From: Chondrilla cf. caribensis
Lineage: Eukaryota; Porifera; Demospongiae; Chondrillida; Chondrillidae
Reading direction: 5' to 3'
Assembly: GCA_964020155.1 (NCBI GenBank)
Contig: OZ026558.1
Location: 3,645,969 to 3,709,968 of the forward strand
Length of the DNA: 64,000 nucleotides
The notes under the pieces are model-generated. The model saw only the letters and a program-made list of their open reading frames with translations, was not told where the DNA came from and searched no databases. This document shows positions 54,485 to 64,000 of the stretch, piece after piece. The position numbers and the translations under genes are program-made. Each line of letters starts with the position of its first letter. The stretch's first letter is position 1.

Positions 54485-57335
54485 CACATACACTCACACA
54501 TACACACAAATTCACCTTTTGTTTCTTCTTTCCAACAACGTTTCCAGAGGCAACCTCCACAACAGAGCCTTGCTGTACTGTGGACTCCCCAGGTAGAGGA
54601 ATACCTTCCTCAGTAGGCAACACAGGTGTTGGTAAATCTGTTTTCTGGTGGCCGGCACCAACCTACAGCAAATGCGGTAAATACGTAGAGATGAATTTAG
54701 GAGAGGGAAGACATGATTGGAGCTCGAATGACACCAATGCTTCGGTAACAAGGACATGCATTCATCACATGTACATACGTACATACGTACCTTCTTGAGA
54801 TTCTGTTTACCGGCAAGAAGCCTTGCAGTGAAGTCACTGTCCACTAAGGGATTCCCAGGCTTCGGTGAACATGGGGGAACTCCTTCAGTACTGGGAGCAC
54901 CTGATGCTGGTAGTGGAGGAGGTGGGGGAGGTGGGGGGATTCCCTGACCACTTGGTAGTGGAGGAGGTGGGGGAGGTGGGGGAATGCTCTGGCCACATGG
55001 GATTGGTGAGGCTGGTGCACCCGTCCCTTTTTGACTGACACCAACCTACAGTAAATGAGGTAGAAGATGAGTTTAGAAGAGGGAAGACATGATTGGAGCG
55101 CAAATGACACCAATGTTTCAGTAACAAGGACATGCATTTATCACACATGTATGTACATACCTTTTTGAGCTTCTTTCTACCGGCAAGAAGTCTTGTGGTG
55201 AAGTCACTGTCCACTAAGGGATTCCCAGGCTTTGGTGAACATGGGGGAACTCCTTCAGTACTGGGTGTACTTGATGTCGGAAGTGGAAGAGGTGGGGGAA
55301 TTACCTGGCCACATGGGATTGGTGAGGCTGGTGCACACGTCCCTTGTTGACTGCCACTAACCTACAGTAAATGAGGTAGATGATGAATTTAGAAGAGGGA
55401 AGACATGATTGAAGCTCAAATGACATCAAAGCTTCAGTAACAAGGACATGTATTCATCACATGTACATACCTTCTTGAGCTTTTGTCTACCAGCAAGAAG
55501 CCTTGCAGTGAAATCACTGTCCACTAAGGGATTCCCAGACCTCAGTGGACATGAGGGAATTCCTTCAGTACTGGGTGGACTTGATGCCGGTAGTGGAGGA
55601 GGTGGGGGAATTCCCTGACCTCTTGGTAATGGAGGTGGTGGGGGGATACCCTGACCTCTTGAGATTGGTGAGGCTGGTGCACCCGTCTCTTGTTGGCTGT
55701 CACCAACCTACAGTAAATGAGGTAGATGAGTTTAGGAGAGGGAAGACATGATTTGAGCTCAAATGACACAAATGCTTCAGTAAATACATACGTACGTACA
55801 TTCATCACACACATACGTACCTTCTTGAGCTTCTTTTTGCCGGCAAGAAGTCTTGCAGTAAAGTCACTGTCCACTAAGGGATTCCCAGACTTTGGTGGAC
55901 ATGGGGGAATTCCTCCAGTACTGGGTGTACTTGATGCCATTAATGGAGGAGGTGGGGGAGGTGGGGGCATTACCTGACCACTTGAAAGAGGAGTTAAAGG
56001 TGGTGGGGGAATGCCCTGACCACTTGGGATTGGTGAGGCTGGTGCACCCGTCCTTTGTTGACCAACACCAACCTACAGCAAATGCGATACATAGAGATGA
56101 GTTTAGGAGAGGGAAGACATGATTGGAGCTCAAATGACACCAATGCTTCAGTAACAAAGACATGCATTCATCACACACGTACGTACCTTCTTGAGTTTCT
56201 TTTTGCCGGCAAGAAGTCTTGCAGTAAAGTCACTGTCCACTAAGGGATTCCCAGACCTCGGTGGACATGGGGGAATTCCTTCAGTACTGAGTGTACTTGA
56301 TGCTGGTGGTGGAGGTGGTGGGGGAGGTGAGGGAATGCTCTGGCCACATGGGATTGGTGAGGCTGGTGCACCCGTCCCTTGTTGACTGACACCAACCTAC
56401 AGTAAATGAGGTAGATGATGAGTTTAGGAGAGGGAGGACATGATTGGAGCTCAAATGACACCAATGCTTCAGTAAATACGTACGTACATTCATCACACAT
56501 GTACGTATCTTCTTGAGCTTCTTTTTGCCGGCAAGAAGTCTTGCGGTGAAGTCACTGTCCACTAAGGGATTCCCAGGCTTTGGTGAACATGGGGGAACTC
56601 CTTCAGTACTGGGTGTACTTGATGTCGGAAGTGGAGGAGGTGGGGGAATTACCTGGCCACATGGGATTGGTGAGGCTGGTGCACACGTGCCTTGTTGACT
56701 GCCACCAACCTACAGTAAATGAGGTAGATGATGAGTTTAGGAGAGGGAGGACATGATTGGAGCTCAAATGACATCAAAGCTTCAGTAACAAGGACATGCA
56801 TTCATCACATGTACATACCTTCTTGAGCTTTTGTCTACCAGCAAGAAGCCTTGCAGTGAAATCACTGTCCACTAGTGGATTTCCAGACCTCAGTGGACAT
56901 GAGGGAATTCCTTCAGTACTGGGAGCACCTGATTCCGGTAGTGGAGGTGGTGGGGGAGGTGGGAGAATTCCCTGACCACATGGGAGTGGTGAAGCTGGTG
57001 TACACCTCCTTTGTTGACCGACACCAACCTACAGTAAATGAGGTAGATGATGAGTTTAGGACGCTCTTTAAAGATACTCACTGGTCACATATGTACAGAC
57101 AAGTCAGAACACGTCACGGGTGTACATACGTCCAGTTGTTCTTCATCATTGTGATCCTTTACTGATGGAGGTGGGGGAATATGAGAAATGCTCCCCATGT
57201 GGTGTCCTTGGAGAGTTGCTGATGTCGGGCAATAGCAATGTGAAGTGCTGTCCAACTCCTGGGCTGAGGAGGACACAGGCCTTGTAGCACCAATGTTTAG
57301 CAGAGGATGAAAGCTAATGGCATTCTTCACCACAG
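54078..57335 (-). CDS. Polyproline/WH2-like repeat protein (seven tandem exon cassettes)
   Basis: Minus-strand exons, 5' to 3': 57130-57335, then cassettes 56819-57028, 56509-56709, 56187-56396, 55821-56072, 55471-55707, 55161-55361 and 54791-55045, then 54516-54662 and the last 54078-54182 (stop TGA at 54080-54078). Each cassette is phase 0 on both sides and encodes GTGAPASPIPCGQ, one or two runs of 5-8 prolines, then VDSDFTARLLAGKKKLKK. The LLAGKKKLKKV end resembles the WH2 motif that binds actin monomers; proline runs of this kind bind profilin. Tandem WH2 plus polyproline is the layout of actin nucleators and elongators. The last exon is Lys-rich (SNKKHKA). Exon 56509-56709 has a mutated donor. 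The 5' end is unresolved: candidate upstream pieces lie at 57426-57580. Confidence 0.72.
54291..54513. repeat. (CA)n cluster in the last intron region of the WH2-like gene
   Basis: Several CA runs with CACCACA and TCACACAT interruptions; on the coding (minus) strand they are GT repeats directly after the donor at 54515. Confidence 0.92.
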
Positions 57336-57741
57336 CTACAACCAAGGGAGATGGAAGCTTTGGAAAGAGTCTTATCTTCGAGAAGGGATTATTCCAAAGC
57401 TAACAAAGGAAGAAAAGATACGTACAACCAATAAATTACCAGCCTCTGAAGAACTAGCAGTCCTCCTCAATAAAAGAATAACTCAAAGGTAGAAACCACA
57501 ATAGTAATTATATACGATTAAATCAGATTTGACTACTGAGTGCTCACCAAGATTCTGAACCTGTGCCACAAATGGGACATTTTCTTCCAGTTGAACACTC
57601 AAAAAGACGAGATACTCGGAGAATTAAGTCAACACTTCAAAAGATGAACTGATGAATGACGATAATTTGTCTACCGATCTGTTTTATAGTAAGCCGAAGA
57701 GACGCCATTGTCCTCCAATCACAGTCAGTGTTCTCCTGGTT

Positions 57742-57864
57742 CAGCCAATAGAATCCATTATTATAGCGTCTCGTTCAGCCAATGTAATCCATTATTAGAG
57801 GGTCTAGTTCCTCTCGTTCGAGCAGCCAATGGAATCCATTACTAGAGCGTCTCGTTCAGCCAAT
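57742..57864. promoter_or_regulatory. Four CCAAT boxes in an 81-bp duplicated promoter segment
   Basis: CCAAT at 57745, 57779, 57826 and 57860, each within CAGCCAAT and followed by AATCCA. Spacings are 34, 47 and 34, which shows that a pair has been duplicated. The segment lies between the minus-strand WH2-like gene and the + frame at 57894, as in a bidirectional NF-Y-type promoter. Confidence 0.55.
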
Positions 57865-57893
57865 GCAATCCAACGCTAGTTCTTCCAACATCA

Positions 57894-58139
57894 ATGGTTG
57901 CCAAGAGAAAGAGTGTGCGCCGAGAACGTTCAAATCGGGGATTTCCCCTAGGCCTACTGTTGCCTGGTGATGGCGTAGCTGGGTCTAGCTATACGTCAGA
58001 CTATAGTGCTGGTGTTGGGACGCAAGGAGATTCGCATTTGTATTGGAGTATTTCTGAAGGAACAAAGAGAGCCTACGATGTTCTAATAGCGTACAATTCA
58101 GAAGTCAACAAGCGCCTATCATCATCCAAGGTTGATTAG
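57894..58139 (+). CDS. Small open frame, unknown
   Basis: ATG at 57894, 30 bases after the last CCAAT box; 81 residues, basic start (MVAKRKSVRRERSNRG) and a helix-like end (TKRAYDVLIAYNSEVNKRLS), stop at 58139. Recognised in no family. It could be a divergent first exon, but no clear donor is seen before the stop. Position relative to the CCAAT cluster is the main support. Confidence 0.4.
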   Translation: MVAKRKSVRRERSNRGFPLGLLLPGDGVAGSSYTSDYSAGVGTQGDSHLYWSISEGTKRAYDVLIAYNSEVNKRLSSSKVD

Positions 58140-58204
58140 GTGTCTGAGAGTCTCTACCGAGCAAGTACCGGAGTGTGGTGTACGATCTAATACACACGAA
58201 ATCT

Positions 58205-58276
58205 ACAACAGTATAGCAAGGCTCTGTCGTGGAGGTTGCCTCTGGAACAGTACGTTGCTGTAAAGAAGGAAAAAAG
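58205..58276 (+). pseudogene. Inverted partial copy of the WH2-like gene's 54516-54662 exon
   Basis: The + strand here reads VVEVASGTV, then KEGKKVN, matching the minus-strand exon's VVEVASGNV and GKKKQKVN, including the donor GTGAAT and the following GT repeat. An inverted duplication has moved the exon end and its intron start to this side of the promoter. Confidence 0.7.
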
Positions 58277-58277
58277 G

Positions 58278-58280
58278 TGA

Positions 58281-58354
<74 letters not shown>
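58278..58354. repeat. (GT)n microsatellite
   Basis: Continues the duplicated exon-intron junction described at 58205-58276. Confidence 0.92.
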
Positions 58355-58356
<2 letters not shown>

Positions 58357-61055
58357 CAGTCTTCAGGTGTACACATCTGGCCACTGCAGATCAGTCTCCA
58401 TCTCTCACTGTACTTATTCAGAGTAAGAAACATAAACTGCATCATATATAATATACTTTTTTACTGGTTCTGTTCGCTCATTTGCTTATAGTTTCACCTG
58501 AGTACGCCATCAGCACAGACCAACCCACCACTGTGGTGGAAGGAGGCAACTACAGCTACACCTTCGACCTCACTGCCTTTCCCTCACCTACTGACTTCAA
58601 CTGGACAAAGGACGGAGTGGACACTGGTGGTAATGGACGTATTGTAACTACAACAACCAGCATCTCGATAAACAATGTGATGAGGAGTACAGTGGAACAT
58701 ATCGGGTCTTCAGTACAAACAGTGTTGTAACAGGAACAGCTAACTTCACTCTAGATGTTCAGTGTATGTTAGTGAACCATCACCTGACGAGTGTTGTAGT
58801 GAGAATGTATTGTGTGCTTGTCTACCCCACCAGACCCCCCAGAGTTGAGTGTGGTCCATGTAGTGAGGAACCTCAGTCCCGGATGTGTCTTCACATTGGA
58901 CTGTACTCCAGTCAGTAATCCCCCAGCTACGTAGTGTGAGGTTCTCTTTCAACAGTGTTGAGATCACAAGTAGCAGTGACAGTGTCAACATCACTGGATA
59001 TGTACTGACAATACCTTTAATAACAAGAAAGCAAAGAGGAACATATTCTTGTAATGCATACAACAGTGTTGGTAGTGATGTAGCTGAAGTCAACGTCACT
59101 GTCAATGGTGAGTGTGTGTGGTGTTACTGGAATAGATTCCAAGTATGGCTATCCCATGTACATAGCTCCGCCCACTCCTCCAAGAAACCTCTCCTTCTCC
59201 AACCCTCAACCATTCTCCTCTAATGTCTCCTGGAGTCCCCCGGAGGACAATGGTGGTGATCCCAACCCACTGACCTACAGGATCAATGTGACCAATGACA
59301 CAGTGACAATGATGTACAATACCAGTGGAGTGGATCCAGTTGACCAACCTTCAACACAGTACCAACTATACTGTCAGTCTAGTAGCAGTCAATGTGTTTG
59401 GGTCTAGTCAACCAGCAGTTGTGGATGTATTCCGAACTTCTGATACTGGTGAGGATAGATATGTAATGTGTATTATTACATGGTATTCTTCTATATGAAT
59501 ATTGTATTCTATTTAGAGCCCATCATTCACAATGTGACCTCTAGTGCAATCAGCTTGAACAACATCACTGTATTTGTGACCTTCCTTACTGATGGAGGAC
59601 AGAGTATCAACCTGATTATGGTAAGTTGTAACTTATAACACTACCAGTCCATGTAACTTATAACACTACCAGTCCAAAGGTTTACATTATATTCACATTT
59701 TTATCATCAGATTTCAGTTAATAGTGTGATGTTAACGTTATCAGACAGTTCTACTGTGTCCAACAACATGGTCTCAATAGATGTTGGCAACCTCAATTTG
59801 ACTGAAGGTACTGACTACGAAGTCTCAGTAACTGCTACTAACAGCATTGGAACAAGTGAACCAGTCACTGGAATACTGTCTGTACCGAGTGAGTGTGTAC
59901 CAGTACCCGTGGTGCTGATTGTTACACTGTGTGGTTGATATATGTACGTATACTTACCACTCCTCACAGATCCTCCCCACATCACAGCACCTCTATCTGA
60001 CCTCTCTCCATCCAACATCGCTACATGTGGTGCTGGAGTGAGGCTCAACTTAGCTGATCCTGATGATATATCAGATGTTAGTGTTCTCCTGAACACCAGT
60101 AGTGATGGATCTTATGAGATGGTCAGTGCTGGTAACCTCACACGTAATGGAGACATCCTCTACATCATGGGACTACAAGCTGGAACTGTGTACACTGCTA
60201 GTATCACAGTCAGCAACATCTTTGGATCAACTACACAGCAAACCACATTGAAGCCTTTACTAGGTAAGCATTTAATACACAAAGTATGGAGGGGCAGTCA
60301 GTGGCTGGAATGCAGTACCAGAGGTGTTAAAATTGTCCGAAGCATGAAGTGGAGAGGGTAATATTAGTGCCTGTACTGAGGCCATTGACCTCATGTCCAT
60401 TTGTCATATGTTTTAGAGGATGATGATAGAGCACCAATCAAAACACAGTATTTCTAATTCAAATTATCACATCCATTTGCATGGGAGATTCTATGCTTGA
60501 AGTTCTCTACCAGATGAAGTGCTCTATCCAAAGTGCTAAAGCTGCTGTTTCTGTGTATTGTGTTGTTGGTATTGAAAGCATTTTGAATCATTGTAGGTCA
60601 ATATTCTTGAGGGGGTCATTATGTCTAATACAGGACCACCTCTTCCATATATTATGCTAAAGACGGAAGGGATTAATGTAGCAACTTCCAAGTAGCACTG
60701 TTGAGTCAGTTGTATAATCCTATCTTTCATTACAGGCAGACCCTCCAACCCGGCTATCCCCACAGCAACCTCTGATGGTACTACAGTAACTGTTGTACTG
60801 AGTACAGACTATCCTGGTACTGAGAGGATGAGGAGTGGGAGTAACTTCACATTACAACTTCAGTTCACTAAAGACGGCCGCTCTGCTCGTCAATCTGATA
60901 CTCAAGTAGTCTCTGCTACTCCATCAGGACTGTCTTCCCCAGTGACCACCACATACCAAGGTGTCCTCAGCGGCGGTCGTTATACAGTGAGAGTGACTGC
61001 AGTCAATGAACATGGATCAACAGAGAGTGTTGTGTCAGAGGAGTTTGTTGTTACT

Positions 61056-61128
<73 letters not shown>

Positions 61129-61155
61129 GTGTGTGTGTGTGTGCGCATGTGCATG

Positions 61156-61193
<38 letters not shown>

Positions 61194-61236
61194 GTGTGTG
61201 TGTTTGTATGTGCGCGTGTGTGTGTTTGTATGTGCT
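61056..61236. repeat. (GT)n directly after the last R12 FN3 donor
   Basis: The donor GTGTGT is itself part of the repeat. Confidence 0.92.
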
Positions 61237-61596
61237 AGCATGCCTTTACACTTCTCCTGTAAGATATGTATTCCTGTGTACAGCAGTCTTAGTCAAAATG
61301 AATTAGAGAGAATTGAATTAGAGCTACATACTGCACGTGCATACATTCACTTCATCTCTGTTGATGGTATTGACGTATATACATAGGTTATTAGCTATGA
61401 TACTGTATGTCTTCTTCTGTTCACAGAGCCCACACAACCCACGCCGACAACAGACTTAACTCCTGTCATTGTTGGTGTGGTGATCGGAGTGGTAGTGGCT
61501 ATTCTCTTTGTCGTCGTCATCATCTTTGTCTGTGTGATCTTGTACATGAAGATCTGGAATAGTGAGTGCTTTAAGTACTCCTGTACAACTTGCAAG

Positions 61597-61647
61597 ATGT
61601 GTGTGTGTGTGTGTGTGTTTGTGTGTGTATGTGTGTGTATATTACTG

Positions 61648-61714
<67 letters not shown>

Positions 61715-61721
61715 GTGTGTG

Positions 61722-61755
<34 letters not shown>

Positions 61756-61759
61756 GTGA
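61597..61759. repeat. (GT)n in R12 TM-tail intron
   Basis: Several GT runs with TTT and GGTG interruptions. Confidence 0.9.
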
Positions 61760-62105
61760 TGTCTCTGTGCTACGTTATAGTATTATATTGTATATTGTGT
61801 AAATGGCTGAAGTGTGCATACAATACATACTACTTTATATTGGCATTGTAGCAAGAGGGAACAGTCCACCACAAAACACCGGGAAAGAAGACTGTGTTTA
61901 TGATGAAGTGGAGACACATTCTGAAACTGAAATCAAACATGTACAACTGGAATCAAACCCTGCCTATCAGCCTGTTACCATTGAGGGTTCAGTTCAGAAT
62001 CCAAATTATGAAGAAGTGGAAATGAAACTCACAACTAATCCTGCTTATGAGCCAATAGGACAAGCACACATCAGCAAAACCAAACCTGTTTATGCTAATT
62101 TATGA

Positions 62106-62720
62106 TAAATCACCTTTTAGACACATTATTAACATCATTTGTATGTCTCTTGTTTTCAAGTTTTCAATTCCCCAGACATACATGATATAATATGTAGGTG
62201 TTTGATCATTTGTACATGCCCGTCTCTCATACATGAATTTGTACTTCATAACATAGTGCATATGCATGATCAAGATTTATTGTATTACAATTTGAATTAA
62301 CCATCTTCAGGTTGCAGCAGTGCAGTGTATTGAGGTATACTCCTCTGGCTAAGTATTCATCTGATTATAGACTACTGAATTATAAGTGTCTACTTATATT
62401 GAGACAGACAGTGTGTGTGTATACTCGACTACAGACGTCCCTCGTAGCAAATTAAGGGTTACAAGAGCTACTACATTGCTCTCTCCATCTTCTCTGATGG
62501 TGGCGCGTTGGCGCTCCGCAATTTTAGTTCCATGCATGCAGCCGAGCGTATAAGGGAATCCCCTATCACCGGTCGCGGTATTTGTTTTGCAGATTCGGTA
62601 CTCGAGTACGGCCGTACAGTACGGGATGGGACGCTAAGAAGTTATCAACTTATATATAGTGTGTTGATATATAATGATGAGCTTCGAGTATTCGGTAAAC
62701 GCCTGAAGTCGGTTGTGAGC
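62106..62720. other. R12 3' flank
   Basis: AT-rich 3' flank, then GC-richer sequence after 62,490 that may be the promoter of a following gene. No exon supported. Confidence 0.45.
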
Positions 62721-62808
62721 ATGACTACTCCACCAAGGAAGACAGCATGGACGTTCATAGAAGTCATTTACGTCCTAAGTAGCGTACTTCAGTTTCGAGT
62801 TACTCGAG
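62721..62808 (+). CDS. Possible signal-peptide exon of a further receptor
   Basis: ATG, 29 codons with a hydrophobic middle (FIEVIYVLSSVLQF), ending at CGAG before a GTAAGA donor in phase 1, like the receptor signal exons. The Glu inside the hydrophobic stretch weakens the call. Confidence 0.3.
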
Positions 62809-63671
62809 GTAAGATTTCGTTTCTGTAATTCAATTTGGCTGGTTGCCTGTAATGGAAAAAGGCATGCAAATGGGTTTACTGCAGCAGACAACGGATGAAC
62901 CATTCATTGTATTCACATGACTGGTGGTAGTGTTCAGGGGATGGACACTATATCTATATTGGTATATACAGTATTCTCATGTACAACTCTAGGGCTGTGT
63001 TATCTCGTGTTATAGTATAGTCTTGCTGTAAGCAGACCATAACCAGCTGCAGCTCTCCTATTGCTACAAAAGGAGGGTTAGGCAAAGTGTATTATTACAA
63101 CATATATAGCAGAGGATCTGGTTGCACGAGACCAGTGTTATAGAGTATCCTTGATACATTGTTCCTATGTATTCATCACTCACTCTGACATTAGATGTGT
63201 ACTTTCACATTTTACTTTAGAAATGGGCTAAATCAATCTAACTTACATGTCACCCAATTGGTATCCACCTTGATATAGACCATGAAGTAGTGGAATGTGG
63301 TTAATCTCCTCTTTGTGCTGTCTGCTCATTCCTGGTGAGGGGTGGGTGATCTGAGCATACGACTAGGATGTTGTGAGCTCATTTATTATCATGTACGTAA
63401 TTGCATTTATTTTGGAATGATAGCGCAAAAAAGACCCAATCATTATAGATCTTGCCCTACATTATCAACTGTGAACAAGGCCTATTGTTTGATATTCACA
63501 ATATAGATTGACAATAAATATTATGTGTTGTGGGAAATATTTATTGATTCATAGCACAGAATAAGGTGGTAGCACGTGTATATATAGGGATCGCCATGCC
63601 ATGCAAGCAATGTATATATAGATAGATAGTGATGTGTTTTCAATCGTATCAGTTCGTAATAGTGGTACAGA

Positions 63672-63890
63672 ATGCAGAAGCAAATGTTACTGCTGGGAAG
63701 GATTCTCTTTGCTCTGTGTATTCTTTGTGTCTATACCGCTCAAGTTTCTACTCCAATCAAAACCTCTTGTTGGAGCAAGAGGACAGAATTTGACTGTTAC
63801 ATGTACCTACTGGGAATTTCAGGCTCTACCTTTGACAACAATAACATTTAGAGTTGCCTGAGGTCCCTCGGTGCCACTTCAGTTGGTAGC
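63672..63890 (+). pseudogene. Possible broken Ig-domain exon at the window edge
   Basis: ATG at 63672 opens a good signal peptide (LLLGRILFALCILCVYTA) but closes at 63849-63851. The +1-shifted frame over the same bases reads KPLVGARGQNLTVTCTYWEF, an Ig B-strand-like segment, with a TGA at 63858-63860. This could be a frameshifted receptor start. Little can be said without the sequence beyond 64,000. Confidence 0.3.
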
Positions 63891-64000
63891 ACAGCACAGA
63901 TTTGATCCATTAGAAGATTCAGACAATGGTTGTGTTTTCACTCCTACCAATTTGATGGGTAGCAGAGAACTGGCTAATTGTGCTACCCTAGACATACAGT

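Larger units (their letters stand above)
58492..62105 (+). pseudogene. R12: distant Ig2-FN3(4) receptor with ITAM-like tail, three frameshifts
   Basis: Exons: Ig 58492-58763, Ig 58834-59107, FN3 59166-59448, FN3 in two pieces 59517-59620 and 59711-59888, FN3 59970-60263, FN3 60736-61056, TM 61427-61561, tail 61852-62105. The first three exons have lengths off by -1, +1 and +1. The breaks lie near 58677 (before EEYSGTYRV), 58935 (before SVRFSFN) and 59362 (before NYTVSLVAV). From 59517 on the frame is open. The TM segment is VIVGVVIGVVVAILFVVVII. The long tail has VYDEVE, NPAYQPV, NPNYEEV, NPAYEPI and, eleven residues on, YANL. No signal exon was found. Either a decaying gene or a poorly polished stretch. 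Confidence 0.75.

Noticed and set aside
54580..57165. Several + strand frames with GGGGGG runs
   Set aside because: Complement of polyproline codons in the minus-strand cassettes; exon borders and phase support only the minus strand.

Overview
This window is invertebrate metazoan nuclear DNA, most likely from a sponge (demosponge). That placement is an inference from intron-rich genes, receptor style and a sponge-like repeat content; no marker gene fixes it. Genes have short phase-1 introns, GT-AG sites and many (CA)n/(GT)n microsatellites.

From 1 to 47,670 a head-to-tail cluster of eleven paralogous single-pass receptors (named R1-R11 here) runs on the + strand. Their exons are almost one per domain: signal peptide, Ig-like domain(s), fibronectin III (FN3) domain(s), an optional Pro/Thr stalk, a transmembrane (TM) exon and a short cytoplasmic tail exon. 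Three ectodomain classes are present. Class C (R1, R4, R8) is Ig-FN3-Ig-FN3; R1 begins before the window, so only its FN3-Ig-FN3 part is seen. Class A (R2, R5, R7, R9, with R11 a chimera) is Ig-FN3-stalk. Class B (R3, R6, R10) is a different Ig-FN3-stalk. All share a nearly identical TM exon and a tail with tyrosine motifs spaced like an ITAM (YxxV/I, ten residues, YxxL). The order C-A-B-A is repeated about 23 kb apart (R4-R7 and R8-R11), so the array grew by segmental duplication. R4, R5, R9, R10 and R11 have fully open spliced frames; R2, R3 and R7 are clearly broken; R6 and R8 each carry one frame-breaking indel.

The 24-32 kb stretch separates the two blocks. It holds retroelement fragments, a calcium-binding EF-hand gene with a stop codon in its first EF loop (minus strand), an orphan receptor tail exon and a 1.1-kb DNA transposon with clean terminal repeats and target duplication.

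After the array come a three-exon YqcI/YcgG-like gene (48.2-49.8 kb, +), an intronless DnaJ/Hsp40 type II gene with an upstream heat-shock element (51.9-52.9 kb, -), and a minus-strand gene (54.1-57.6 kb) made of seven tandem exon cassettes, each a polyproline run plus a WH2-like actin-binding motif. A distant twelfth receptor (R12, 58.5-62.1 kb, +; two Ig and four FN3 domains) keeps the same tail logic but has three frameshifts. A possible thirteenth begins at the right edge.

Together the cluster looks like a rapidly evolving family of surface receptors that could signal through tyrosine phosphorylation: a candidate self/non-self or immune-type recognition locus. That role is inference from architecture only.
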